Shown here piece after piece: positions 25,473 through 34,072 of a stretch of DNA of 64,000 bases; the stretch's first letter is position 1; every line of letters starts with the position of its first letter. The notes below the pieces were generated by a model. It made no database searches, was not told the DNA's origin, and worked only from the letters and a program-made list of their open reading frames with translations. Origin of the DNA: Piscinibacter gummiphilus (GTDB taxonomy: Bacteria > Pseudomonadota > Gammaproteobacteria > Burkholderiales > Burkholderiaceae_C); the NCBI RefSeq assembly GCF_002116905.1, contig NZ_CP015118.1, positions 2,480,001 through 2,544,000 on the forward strand. Reading direction: 5' to 3'. A program made the position numbers and the translations under genes.

Positions 25473-27140
25473 TCAGAAGCTCGTCTTCGTCTTGATCAGG
25501 AACTGCACCTTCTTGATGTCCGACGTGGCATTGAGGGGGACGGCGAGGTCGACGTGCAGCACGTTGCTGAATGCCGACCGCGTGCTGACGAAGCGCAGCC
25601 CGAGGCCCACGTCGTTGAGCCAGCCGGGGTTCACCGTGTTGGTGTTGTGCCCGCCCCAGGCCCGGCCGGAATCGAAGAACGCCGCACCGCCCACGCGGAA
25701 CATGCGGTACAGGTACCAGTCGGTGAAGAAGCGCTCCTCCAGCGTGAACAGCGCGCGCCGGTCGCCGCTCTGGTAGCGCAGCGGATAGCCGCGCAGGCCG
25801 TTGTCGCCACCGAGCAGCAGCTCGTCGTTCACGTCCGGGCGGGTGAGCACGTCGCCCGCGGCCGAGGCGTAGAACAGCCAGCGCTTGTTGTCCTGCGGCA
25901 GGTAGTACTGGGCCTGCGCGCCGGCCCGCTGCCGGCGGATCTTGCCCCCCGAGAACTGGCCGGTGATCTGGCCCGAGGTGATGAGCCGGTGGGCGCCGTA
26001 CGGCTCGAAGCCCCGGCTGATCCGGCCGTCGTACAGCACGGTGTTCTCGGTCGAGCCCAGCCTGGCCGGCGCGAAGCCGATCTGCAACGACGTGGTCAGG
26101 CCCAGCGCGAAGAACTCCGGCCGCCCGATCAGGTTGCGGTTCAGCTCGCGTTCGTAGCGGTCCTCGATCAGCTCGACCCGCACGAACGGCCCCACGAGCG
26201 TTTCGTCCTGGGGCAGCAGGGATGGCGCGACGAGTCCGGGGTCGGGCGTGTAGATGTCGTCGCTGTAGCTCACCCCGGCCGAGTACCGCTGCACCCAGCC
26301 GTTGCGCAGCCCGGGCGACCACCCGCCGAACACCTCGGCGCGATCCTGCCGGTGGCGGTACTGGCTCGTGAGGACCCCGGCGTTGTAGATCGAGTCGACC
26401 CGGTTGTCCTTCGACAGGCTGGCGCCAGCGGCCCAGCGGGCGTCGAGCGCATAGAACGGGCGCATGACGGAGGCGGTGTCCTTGGTGCCGTCGCTGTTGC
26501 TCGCGTGGCTGTACGCGAGGTTGGTCCACGTGCCCAGCGTGCGTTCGCTGAGGAGGCTCAACTCGTTGCTGCTGCGGTCGACCCCTTTGCCGTGGCCCAG
26601 GCTCGCGGCGATGCCCGTGCCGAAGAGGTTGTATTCCTTCAGGTGGATCCCGCCCGTGTTGACACCCCCCGAGCGGCCGAAGCTCACGCCGGGGTCGAGC
26701 GACCAGGTGTCGTGGGTCACGACCTCGATGTCGACGAGCCCGTCGTGGACCGCCACGGGGGTGATCTCGACGTCGCGGAGGTAGCGGTTGGCCCGCAGCA
26801 GCCGTTCGGTCTCCTCGAGCAGGCGGACGGAGAGCAACTCGCCGCTGTGGAACAGCAAGGCGCGCTCGATCACCGCCGGCCGGGTCTGGATGTGGAGCGC
26901 GTTCGCCCAGCGGTAGAGCCGCCGGTCCTCGGTCAGGTCCTCGGCGTCGAAGATGTCGCGGGTGACGACGCGGACCTCTCCGATGCGGGTCCCGGCGGCC
27001 TCCAGTTCGGCGAACGAAGGAAGGGGCGAGGTGTCCTCTCCGGCCGTCGCGGCATCGCCTCCCGCCAGGGCCAGCACGAGGGCCAGCCGGCCGATCACCC
27101 GGCGGGGGGCGGGATTTCTCGGCGTGGCGGTCTTGCTCAT
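25473..27140 (-). CDS. Omp85/BamA-TamA family outer-membrane protein
   Basis: A 555-aa protein with an N-terminal signal (residues about 1-33). One POTRA-like domain lies at about residues 50-145 (F-H-S-G-E-L-L-S-V-R-L-L-E-E-T-E-R-L-L-R). A beta-barrel of about 400 residues ends in the aromatic T-K-T-S-F. The L-R-G-Y-P motif followed by Q-S-G-D-R matches the conserved strand/loop 6 motif of Omp85 proteins. With a single clear POTRA it is closer to TamA-like or ShlB-like members than to BamA (five POTRAs). Its cargo is unknown. It is separated by 35 nt from the puuC stop upstream, so it may be read by the polyamine operon transcript. Confidence 0.8.
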   Translation of the reverse strand: MSKTATPRNPAPRRVIGRLALVLALAGGDAATAGEDTSPLPSFAELEAAGTRIGEVRVVTRDIFDAEDLTEDRRLYRWANALHIQTRPAVIERALLFHSGELLSVRLLEETERLLRANRYLRDVEITPVAVHDGLVDIEVVTHDTWSLDPGVSFGRSGGVNTGGIHLKEYNLFGTGIAASLGHGKGVDRSSNELSLLSERTLGTWTNLAYSHASNSDGTKDTASVMRPFYALDARWAAGASLSKDNRVDSIYNAGVLTSQYRHRQDRAEVFGGWSPGLRNGWVQRYSAGVSYSDDIYTPDPGLVAPSLLPQDETLVGPFVRVELIEDRYERELNRNLIGRPEFFALGLTTSLQIGFAPARLGSTENTVLYDGRISRGFEPYGAHRLITSGQITGQFSGGKIRRQRAGAQAQYYLPQDNKRWLFYASAAGDVLTRPDVNDELLLGGDNGLRGYPLRYQSGDRRALFTLEERFFTDWYLYRMFRVGGAAFFDSGRAWGGHNTNTVNPGWLNDVGLGLRFVSTRSAFSNVLHVDLAVPLNATSDIKKVQFLIKTKTSF

Positions 27141-27175
27141 GGCCGCGAATCTGCGCGGCCTGCCTTAAACGAGGC

Positions 27176-28666
27176 TTAAGAACCGTTGATGCGGATCCAG
27201 GTGGTCTTGAGTTCCGTGTACTTGTCGAAGGCGTGCAGCGACTTGTCACGGCCGTTGCCGCTCTGCTTGACTCCGCCGAACGGCACGGTGATGTCGTCCT
27301 CGTCGTATTGATTCACGTGCACGGTGCCGGCGCGCAGCGCGCGGGCCACGCGGTGGGCGCGGTCGACGTGGCTGCTCCAGACGCTCGCCTGCAGGCCGTA
27401 GGGGCTGTCGTTCGCCAGGCGCACGGCTTCGTCCTCGGTCCGGAAGCGGATCACGCTCAGCACGGGACCGAAGATCTCCTCGCGGGCAATGCGCATCGTG
27501 TTCGTCACGCCACCGAACACGGTCGGTTCGACGAACCAGCCGCCGCTGTCCGCACGCGCCTGCCGGCCGCCGGCGAGCAGGCGCGCGCCCTCGGCCTCGC
27601 CCGACGCGATGTAGCCGAGCACCGTGCGCATCTGCCCTTCGTCGACGAGCGCGCCCATCTCGGTGCCGGCCGCCAGCGGGTCGCCGGGCTGGTACTTCGG
27701 TGCTTCCTTCACCACCTCGGCGACGAACGCGTCGGCGATGTCCTCGTGCACGAACACGCGTGACGGCGCGTTGCAGGACTCGCCCTGATTGAAGAACATC
27801 GCGCCGGCCACGGTCTGCGCGGCGCGCGGCAGGTCGTCGAAGTCGGGGAACACGAGGAAGGCCGACTTGCCGCCCAGCTCGTTGTAGACACGCTTGAGGT
27901 TGCTGCGGCTCGCGTACTCGAGCATGCGCCGCCCCACGCGCGTCGAGCCGGTGAAACCCACGGCGTCGACGTCCATGTGCAGCGCGAGGGCCTCGCCCGC
28001 TTCGCCGCCGTGCCCCGGCACGACGTTGAACACCCCTTCGGGCAATCCGGCCTCGAGCGCGAGTTCGGCCAGGCGCATGGCCGTCAGCGGCGACTTCTCG
28101 CTGGGCTTGAGCACCACGCTGTTGCCCGCGGCCAGCGCGGGCCCGAGCTTCCAGGCCGACATGATCATCGGGTAGTTCCACGGCACGATGGCACCGATCA
28201 CGCCCATGGGCTCGCGCGTGATCAGCGCGAGGCCCGAACGCGGCGTGGGGGCGATCTCGTCGTAGACCTTGTCGACGGCCTCGGCGTACCACGCGATGCA
28301 CCGCGCGGCGGCCGGCACGTCGACGCTCGTGCTGTAGCGCACCGGCTTGCCCATGTCCATCGTCTCGACGAGCGCGAGTTCGTCGCGCGCCGCGAGGATC
28401 TTTTCGGCGAACCGCTGCAGCACGCGCTTGCGCGCGGCCGGGGGCTGATGCGCCCAGCGGCCGTCGTCGAAGGCCGCGCGGGCCGAGGCCACGGCCGCGT
28501 CCACGTCCGCCTCGCGACAACGGGCCACGGTGGTCAGCACGCGGCCGTTGAGCGGCGAGACGCAGTCGAACGTGGCGCCGTCGGCGGCGGCCACGCGGCG
28601 CCCGCCGATGAAGGCGCGGCCGTCGTAGCCCTGCTGCGCGGCACGGGCATGCCAGTCGATGTCCAT
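27176..28666 (-). CDS. puuC: Gamma-glutamyl-gamma-aminobutyraldehyde dehydrogenase (PuuC-like)
   Basis: A 496-aa NAD(P)+ aldehyde dehydrogenase. It has V-P-W-N-Y-P, F-T-G-S-T-R-V-G-R, E-L-G-G-K-S and catalytic Cys in N-Q-G-E-S-C-N-A-P. The sequence ends with K-Y-T-E-L-K-T-T-W-I, typical of the PuuC/AldH group. It oxidises gamma-glutamyl-aminobutyraldehyde (or 3-aminopropionaldehyde) in putrescine breakdown. It is the last gene of a five-gene minus-strand cluster with puuA, puuD and two transaminases, which supports the assignment over betaine-aldehyde or other activities. Confidence 0.85.
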   Translation of the reverse strand: MDIDWHARAAQQGYDGRAFIGGRRVAAADGATFDCVSPLNGRVLTTVARCREADVDAAVASARAAFDDGRWAHQPPAARKRVLQRFAEKILAARDELALVETMDMGKPVRYSTSVDVPAAARCIAWYAEAVDKVYDEIAPTPRSGLALITREPMGVIGAIVPWNYPMIMSAWKLGPALAAGNSVVLKPSEKSPLTAMRLAELALEAGLPEGVFNVVPGHGGEAGEALALHMDVDAVGFTGSTRVGRRMLEYASRSNLKRVYNELGGKSAFLVFPDFDDLPRAAQTVAGAMFFNQGESCNAPSRVFVHEDIADAFVAEVVKEAPKYQPGDPLAAGTEMGALVDEGQMRTVLGYIASGEAEGARLLAGGRQARADSGGWFVEPTVFGGVTNTMRIAREEIFGPVLSVIRFRTEDEAVRLANDSPYGLQASVWSSHVDRAHRVARALRAGTVHVNQYDEDDITVPFGGVKQSGNGRDKSLHAFDKYTELKTTWIRINGS

Positions 28667-28682
28667 GAGGGCCTCCGTGAGG

Positions 28683-30056
28683 TCAGAACCACCCGCGCGA
28701 CCGCAGGTCGGCGAGGGTGAGGTCGAGGCACTGGCGGATCAGCGCACCCATCTCGTCCAGTTGCGCGATGGACATCACGAGGGGCGGGGCGACGATCATG
28801 CGGTCGCCCACGGCGCGCATCACGAGGCCGTTGCCGAAGCAGTGCGCGCGGCACACCATGCCCACCTCGAGCGTCGGGTCGAACACCTCGCTCGTCGCCT
28901 TGTCCTTCACGAGCTGCAGCGCGGCCATCATCCCGCAGGTCTGCACCTCGCCCACCAGCGGGTGGTCGGCCAGCTGCTCGAAGTGCCACGCGAGGTGGGG
29001 CGCGAGTTCCTCGCGCACACGCTCGACGACGCCCTCGCGCTGCAGCAGCCGGAGGTTCGCGAGCGCCACCGCGCAGGCCACCGGGTGGCCCGAGTACGTG
29101 TAGCCGTGGTTGAACTCGCCGCCCTCGTCGATCAGCACGCGCGCGAGGCGTTCGCCCACCATGACGCCGCCGAGCGGGATGTAGCCCGACGTGACGCCCT
29201 TCGCGAACGTCATCAGGTCGGGGCGGAAGCCGAAGGTCTCGCAGCCGAACCACTGCCCGGTGCGGCCGAAGCCGCAGATGACCTCGTCGGAAACGAGCAG
29301 GATGCCGTACTGGTCGCAGATGCGCTGGACCTCGGGCCAGTAGGTGTCCGGCGGCACGATCACGCCGCCCGCGCCCTGCACGGGCTCGCCGATGAAGGCG
29401 GCCACGCGGTCCGGTCCCACCTCGCGGATCTTCGCTTCGAGCCACCGCGCGGCGGTCAGGCCGAACTCGTCGCGCGTGTGGCCGCGGCCCTGTTCGAACC
29501 AGAAGGGCTGCTGGATGTGTTCAATGCCGGGGATGGGCAGGCCGCCCTGCTGGTGCATGCCGCTCATGCCGCCGAGCGACGCGCCGGCCATCGTCGAGCC
29601 GTGGTACGCGTTGTGGCGGCTGATGATGACGTCCCGCTTCGGCTGGCCCATCAGGTCCCAGTAGCGGCGCACGAGGCGCACCACGGTGTCGTTGCCCTCG
29701 GAGCCCGAGCCGCCGAAGAACACATGCTTGAACTGCGGCGGCGTGATCTCGGCCAGCAGCTCCGCGAGTTCGATGGCCGGCGGCGTGGTGGTCTGGAAGA
29801 ACGAGTTGTAGAAGGGCAGGGTCTCGAGCTGTTTCGTGGCCGCGTCGATCAGCTCGCGGCGGCCGTAGCCCACGTTCACGCACCACAGGCCCGACATGGC
29901 GTCGAGCAGCCGGTGGCCCTCGCTGTCCCACACGTAGATGCCGTCGCCGCGCACGATGACACGCGTGCCCTTGGCCGAGAGCGACTTGAAGTCGGTGAAC
30001 GGGTGCAGGTGGTGGGCGGCGTCGGCGGCCTGCCACTGGGCGGTGGTGCGGGTCAT
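28683..30056 (-). CDS. spuC: Class III aminotransferase, putrescine/gamma-glutamylputrescine-pyruvate type (SpuC-like)
   Basis: A 457-aa PLP enzyme of the omega-aminotransferase class. It has H-P-F-T-D-F near the start, G-S-G-S-E-G-N-D-T cofactor contact, H-N-A-Y-H-G-S-T, D-E-V-I-C-G-F-G-R-T-G and the Schiff-base Lys in F-A-K-G-V-T-S-G-Y. SpuC proteins transfer the amino group of putrescine or its gamma-glutamyl form to pyruvate, giving the aldehyde used by PuuC. It lies between puuA (21-nt gap) and puuC (16-nt gap). No PuuB-type oxidase is present, so this enzyme probably takes that step. Confidence 0.85.
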   Translation of the reverse strand: MTRTTAQWQAADAAHHLHPFTDFKSLSAKGTRVIVRGDGIYVWDSEGHRLLDAMSGLWCVNVGYGRRELIDAATKQLETLPFYNSFFQTTTPPAIELAELLAEITPPQFKHVFFGGSGSEGNDTVVRLVRRYWDLMGQPKRDVIISRHNAYHGSTMAGASLGGMSGMHQQGGLPIPGIEHIQQPFWFEQGRGHTRDEFGLTAARWLEAKIREVGPDRVAAFIGEPVQGAGGVIVPPDTYWPEVQRICDQYGILLVSDEVICGFGRTGQWFGCETFGFRPDLMTFAKGVTSGYIPLGGVMVGERLARVLIDEGGEFNHGYTYSGHPVACAVALANLRLLQREGVVERVREELAPHLAWHFEQLADHPLVGEVQTCGMMAALQLVKDKATSEVFDPTLEVGMVCRAHCFGNGLVMRAVGDRMIVAPPLVMSIAQLDEMGALIRQCLDLTLADLRSRGWF

Positions 30057-30077
30057 GGCGTCTCCTCGGTCACGGGA

Positions 30078-31451
30078 TCAGACGTGGAGCAGGAGGTGCT
30101 CGCGCTCCCAGGGCGAGATCACCTGCATGAATTCGCTGTGTTCGATGTCCTTGATCTCCGAGTACACGGTGATGAAGTCCTTGCCGAGCACCGAGTGCAG
30201 TTCGGTCTCGTCGGCCAGCCAGCCGAGCGCCTCGCTGAGCGAACGCGGCAGCTGGTATTCGGAGAGGTACGCGTCGCCCTTGCACTCGGGCGAGGGTTCG
30301 ATGCGGTTCTTGATGCCCAGGTAGCCGCACGCGAGCGTGGCGGCCAGGGCCACGTACGGGTTCGCGTCGGCGCCGATCACGCGGTTCTCGATGCGCCGCG
30401 CCGCGGGCGTGGCCACCGGTGAGCGGATGCCCACGGTGCGGTTGTCGGTCCCCCACTGGATGTTGATGGGGGCGGCGGTGGAACGTGCGAGGCGCCGGTA
30501 CGAGTTGACGTAGGGCGCGAAGAGCGCCATCGCCGCGGGCGTGTACTTCTGCAGGCCGCCGATGTACCAGAGGAACTCGCGCGAGGGCGAGCCGTCCTCG
30601 TTGCTGAACAGGTTGCGGCCGCTGACCGTGTCGGTGATGCTCTGGTGCACGTGCATCGCGCTGCCCGGTTCGTGCGCCATCGGCTTGGCCATGAACGTGG
30701 CGTACATCTCGTGCCGCAGCGCGGCCTCGCGGATCGTGCGCTTGAAGAAGAACACCTCGTCGGCCAGGCCCAGCGGGTGGTCGTGGAAGAAGTTGATCTC
30801 CATCTGGCCGGCGCCCACCTCGTGGATCAACGTGTCCACGTTGAGCTCCATCTTCTGGCAGTAGTCGTAGATGTCCTCGAAGAGCGGGTCGAACTCGTTG
30901 ACGGCGTCGATCGAGTACGCCTGGCGCGAGGTCTCCGCGCGCCCGCTGCGGCCGCGGGGCGGGCGCAGGGGCTGGTTCGGGTCGGTGCTGCGCTCGATCA
31001 GGTAGAACTCGAGTTCGGGCGCCACCACGGGGGCCCAGCCCTCGGCCGCGTACAGGTCGCACACGTGGCGCAGCACCGAGCGCGGGGCGTAGGGGATCAG
31101 CGTGCCGTGGCGGTCGAAGCAGTCGTGAATCACCTGCGCGGTGGGGTCGGCCGCCCACGGGACGATGCGCACGGTGCTCGGGTCGGGCCGCAGGTGCATG
31201 TCGCGGTCGGTCGCGTGGATGACGTCGTAGTACGGGCCTTCCGACGGGAACTCGCCGGTCACGCCGATCGCCACGATGGCCTCCGGCAGGCGCATGCCGC
31301 GGTCCTCGGTGAACTTCTCGCGCGGCAGGATCTTGCCGCGGGCCACACCGGTGAGGTCGGGCACGAGGCACTCGATCTCGGTCACCCGGTGGTCGTTGAG
31401 CCACTGCTCGAGGTCCGCGAAGGAAAAGTTGCTGTTGTCTCGGGCCACCAT
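30078..31451 (-). CDS. puuA: Gamma-glutamylputrescine synthetase (PuuA/SpuI-like glutamine synthetase homologue)
   Basis: A 457-aa glutamine synthetase-fold ligase. It has E-F-Y-L-I-E-R-S, G-A-G-Q-M-E-I-N-F, H-V-H-Q-S and the late A-D-A-N-P-Y-V-A-L-A-A motif. It lacks the adenylylation-loop Tyr context of housekeeping GlnA. The beta-grasp start (V-T-E-I-E-C-L-V-P-D-L-T-G-V-A-R-G-K) is typical of PuuA/SpuI. It joins glutamate to putrescine or another polyamine with ATP. The neighbours puuD, spuC and puuC complete the gamma-glutamyl route to GABA. Confidence 0.88.
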   Translation of the reverse strand: MVARDNSNFSFADLEQWLNDHRVTEIECLVPDLTGVARGKILPREKFTEDRGMRLPEAIVAIGVTGEFPSEGPYYDVIHATDRDMHLRPDPSTVRIVPWAADPTAQVIHDCFDRHGTLIPYAPRSVLRHVCDLYAAEGWAPVVAPELEFYLIERSTDPNQPLRPPRGRSGRAETSRQAYSIDAVNEFDPLFEDIYDYCQKMELNVDTLIHEVGAGQMEINFFHDHPLGLADEVFFFKRTIREAALRHEMYATFMAKPMAHEPGSAMHVHQSITDTVSGRNLFSNEDGSPSREFLWYIGGLQKYTPAAMALFAPYVNSYRRLARSTAAPINIQWGTDNRTVGIRSPVATPAARRIENRVIGADANPYVALAATLACGYLGIKNRIEPSPECKGDAYLSEYQLPRSLSEALGWLADETELHSVLGKDFITVYSEIKDIEHSEFMQVISPWEREHLLLHV

Positions 31452-31521
31452 GGTTCACCTGTTGTCGTGGAACGTGGACCGGGAGACGCCCCGGCGTGCG
31501 GCGGATCGAACCGGGTGGCAA

Positions 31522-32328
31522 CTAACGATCGGGTGCGGGCTGGCGGCGTCGGTCGTGGTAGGCCTGGCATGCGGCGCCGAAGGCCTGGAAGAGCTTGGTG
31601 GAGATGGGGTTCTGCGCGGCCTGCCACTCGGGGTGCCACTGCACGCACAGGTTGAAGGTGTCGCCGGGCAGCGAGAAGGCCTCGATGAGGCCGTCCGGTG
31701 CACGGGCCTCGACGCGCAGCCCCGGCGCGAGGCGGTTCACGCCCTGGCCGTGCACCGAATTGACGCGGAAGATCCGCTGGTCGAGGATCGCGTCGAGCGC
31801 GCCGCCCGGGATCACCTCGACCTCGTGGGCGAAGTCGTACTGGATCTCGGCCGTGCCGTCGGTGCGGCCGCGGTGGTCGTTCTGCCCGGGCACTTCCTGC
31901 ACGGCCTGGTGCAGGCTGCCGCCCAGCGCCACGTTGGCCTCCTGGAAGCCGCGGCAGATCGCGAAGAGCGGGATGCCGCGCGAGAGCGCGCGGGGGATCA
32001 GGGGCAGCGTCCAGCCGTCGCGCACGGGGTCGAGGGGCAGGGACTCGTCGTGCACGGTTTCCCCGAAGTGGCTGGGGTGCACGTTGGACGGGGAGCCGGT
32101 GAGCAGGATGCCGTCGGCCATGTCGAGCAGCGCGTCGATCTCCTCGATGGGCACCGACGGCACCACCAGGGCGATGGCACCGGCCAGGCGCGCGGCGTCC
32201 ACGTATTTCTGTCCGGCCACGAAAAACGGGTGATAGCCCAGCATGCGGTTGCACGCGGGAATCAGCACGAGCGGTTTGCGTTGTGTTCTCAGGAACGATG
32301 GGCCGGTGGAGGGCAGAGGGGCTTTCAT
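31522..32328 (-). CDS. puuD: Gamma-glutamyl-GABA hydrolase (PuuD/SpuA-like class I amidotransferase)
   Basis: A 268-aa peptidase C26-type glutamine amidotransferase domain protein. The nucleophile Cys is in L-F-A-I-C-R-G-F-Q-E and the His/Glu pair in V-Q-W-H-P-E-W. The N-terminal L-V-L-I-P-A-C-N and G-I-L-L-T-G-S-P-S-N-V segments fit PuuD. It releases glutamate from gamma-glutamyl-GABA, the last step of the gamma-glutamylated putrescine pathway. It is cotranscribed with puuA (70-nt gap). The 96 nt upstream, after the transaminase gene, could contain a separate promoter. Confidence 0.85.
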   Translation of the reverse strand: MKAPLPSTGPSFLRTQRKPLVLIPACNRMLGYHPFFVAGQKYVDAARLAGAIALVVPSVPIEEIDALLDMADGILLTGSPSNVHPSHFGETVHDESLPLDPVRDGWTLPLIPRALSRGIPLFAICRGFQEANVALGGSLHQAVQEVPGQNDHRGRTDGTAEIQYDFAHEVEVIPGGALDAILDQRIFRVNSVHGQGVNRLAPGLRVEARAPDGLIEAFSLPGDTFNLCVQWHPEWQAAQNPISTKLFQAFGAACQAYHDRRRQPAPDR

Positions 32329-32424
32329 TCGGCTTGCTGTGCCCCGGTTATTGGCCGCGGCACGTTGGGCTTGCTGGTCACCTGATCAAGCATTCAGTGT
32401 GCCCAGTGGAAGGATGAAGTCAAA

Positions 32425-33744
32425 TCATGCGGCGGATCGGATCGCCTCCGTCAGGGTCTTGAAGATCTGGTCGACGTGCTCGGGTTCGATGATCAGCGGC
32501 GGCGACAGCGCCACGGTGTCGCCGGTGGTGCGCACGAGCACGCCGCGTTCCCAGCAGTCGAGGAACACCTTGAACGCGCGCGCGCCGGGCTGGCCGTCGA
32601 GGGGCGCGAGCTCGATGCCGGCCACGAGGCCCATCGTGCGCACGTCCACCACGTTCGGCAGCTCGCGCATCGCGCGCGCCGCCGCGCCGAACGGCTCGGC
32701 CATCGTGGCGGCCCGGGTCAGCAGGCCTTCCTCGGCATAGGTGTCCAGCGTGGCGATGGCCGCGGCGCAGGCGAGGGGGTGTCCCGAGTAGGTGTAGCCG
32801 TGGAAGAACTCGATCACGTGCTCGGGGCCGGTCATGAACGTGTCGTGGATCTTCTGGGTCGTGAACACCGCCCCCATGGGCACGGTGCCGTTGGTCAGGC
32901 CCTTGGCCGTGGTCATCAGGTCCGGGGTGACGCCGAAGTGCGTGGCCGCGAAGGGCGAGCCCAGGCGGCCGAAGCCGGTGATGACCTCGTCGAAGATCAG
33001 CAGGATGCCGTGCTTGTCGCACAGCGCCCGCAGTCGCTCGAGGTAACCCTTCGGGGGCAGCAGCACACCGGTGGAGCCGGCCACGGGCTCGACGATGACC
33101 GCGGCGATGGTGGACGCGTCGTGCAGCGCGACGAGTCGTTCGAGGTCGTCGGCGAGGTCCGCCCCGTGCTCGGGTTGTCCGGGCGAGAACAGGTTGCGCG
33201 GGTCGTGGGTGTGGCGCAGGTGGTCGACGCCGGTGAGCAGCGTGCCGAACATCTTGCGGTTGGCCACCATGCCACCCACCGAGATGCCGCCGAAGTTGAC
33301 CCCGTGGTAGCCGCGCTCGCGGCCGATCAGCCGGGTGCGCTGGCCCTCGCCGCGGGCGCGGTGGTAGGCGATGGCCATCTTGAGGGCCGTTTCCACCGAC
33401 TCGGAACCCGAGTTCGTGTAGAAGACCTTGTTCAGCCCCTTCGGCGCGATCTCCACCAGTCGCCCGGCCAGCTCGAAGGCGAGCGGGTGGCCCATGTTGA
33501 AGGGCGGGGCGAAGTCGAGTTCCGCGGCCTGGGCCTGGATCGCCTGCACGATGCGCGGCCGGGCGTGGCCGGCATTCACGCACCAGAGGCCCGCGATGCC
33601 GTCGAGCACCGGGCGGCCCTCGGGGGTCCAGAAGTGCATCCGGTCGGCCCGGGCGAGCAGCCGGGGCGCCTGCTTGAACTGCCGGTTCGCGGTGAACGGC
33701 ATCCAGTACGCATCGAGCGAGGCCTGGGTCAGGGGAGAGGACAT
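32425..33744 (-). CDS. bauA: Omega-amino acid-pyruvate aminotransferase (beta-alanine-pyruvate type)
   Basis: A 439-aa class III PLP aminotransferase. The start Y-W-M-P-F-T-A-N-R-Q-F-K is characteristic of beta-alanine:pyruvate transaminases. It also has T-N-S-G-S-E-S-V-E-T-A, R-G-Y-H-G-V-N-F, D-E-V-I-T-G-F-G-R and the Schiff-base Lys in T-T-A-K-G-L-T-N-G. It would convert beta-alanine (from 1,3-diaminopropane/spermidine) or another omega-amine, complementing the putrescine genes downstream. The ATG at 33742-33744 is preceded by GGAG. An upstream in-frame extension is Arg-rich and rejected. It is the first gene of the cluster, about 106 nt from a TTTCAC/GTGAAA palindrome. Confidence 0.85.
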   Translation of the reverse strand: MSSPLTQASLDAYWMPFTANRQFKQAPRLLARADRMHFWTPEGRPVLDGIAGLWCVNAGHARPRIVQAIQAQAAELDFAPPFNMGHPLAFELAGRLVEIAPKGLNKVFYTNSGSESVETALKMAIAYHRARGEGQRTRLIGRERGYHGVNFGGISVGGMVANRKMFGTLLTGVDHLRHTHDPRNLFSPGQPEHGADLADDLERLVALHDASTIAAVIVEPVAGSTGVLLPPKGYLERLRALCDKHGILLIFDEVITGFGRLGSPFAATHFGVTPDLMTTAKGLTNGTVPMGAVFTTQKIHDTFMTGPEHVIEFFHGYTYSGHPLACAAAIATLDTYAEEGLLTRAATMAEPFGAAARAMRELPNVVDVRTMGLVAGIELAPLDGQPGARAFKVFLDCWERGVLVRTTGDTVALSPPLIIEPEHVDQIFKTLTEAIRSAA

Positions 33745-33850
33745 CGGCAGCTCCGGGGTGGCAACGGACGTCTCCAGTCTAGGCCGACTCGGACGCCGGT
33801 GGTGTCGGACGGACACTTGCCGACGATCTTTCCACATTCAGAAATGGGTC

Positions 33851-33865
33851 TTTCACGAAGTGAAA
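33851..33865. promoter_or_regulatory. Perfect inverted repeat TTTCAC-N3-GTGAAA
   Basis: A 6-bp perfect inverted repeat with a 3-nt centre lies about 106 nt upstream of the aminotransferase start and about 208 nt upstream of aceA. Its position fits an operator for the leftward polyamine/omega-amino acid cluster. The binding protein is not encoded nearby and is unknown. Confidence 0.4.
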
Positions 33866-33969
33866 TCATGCCGTGTTGCAGCGCGACATTTTTTGCCTGA
33901 TGGAGAAATCGGATTTCACATCCGGAAATGTGCATGCTAAGTATTTGATTTCATTGGTGTTGCGTCTTG

Positions 33970-33992
33970 GTCTTATATAAGACATAAGTCTT
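33970..33992. promoter_or_regulatory. Palindromic operator candidate upstream of aceA
   Basis: GTCTTATATAAGAC (33970-33983) is a perfect 14-bp palindrome. It overlaps a second, imperfect one, AAGACATAAGTCTT (33979-33992), giving three phased copies of the half-site TAAGAC/GTCTTA. It sits 81-103 nt upstream of the isocitrate lyase start. Its size and symmetry are those of dimeric GntR-type operators. I infer repressor or activator control of the glyoxylate shunt, with the protein unidentified. Confidence 0.5.
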
Positions 33993-34072
33993 CCCGCGCT
34001 TCGGCTTCTTCTCTATGCTTGAGGCACAGGATTGCAAGTTTTCTCATCTGTCTCTCACCCTTGGAGGTCTTC

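Larger units (their letters stand above)
33745..34072. promoter_or_regulatory. Divergent promoter region between the bauA-like gene and aceA
   Basis: These 328 nt hold no convincing gene and are clearly more AT-rich than the flanks. They must contain the leftward promoter of the aminotransferase cluster and the rightward aceA promoter. Two palindromes are listed separately (33851-33865 and 33970-33992). A poly-T run at 33889-33894 and several ATTTCAC/GAAATG stretches (33842-33930) are also present. No sigma-70 hexamer pair stood out clearly. Confidence 0.6.

Noticed and set aside
32416..33875. A 16-of-19 match (GAAGTSAAATCATGCSGYG) near both ends of the bauA-like gene, resembling a flanking direct repeat
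   Set aside because: The copy at 32416 overlaps the end of the coding sequence, the match is short, and there are no terminal inverted repeats or a transposase. Chance is the simpler explanation.
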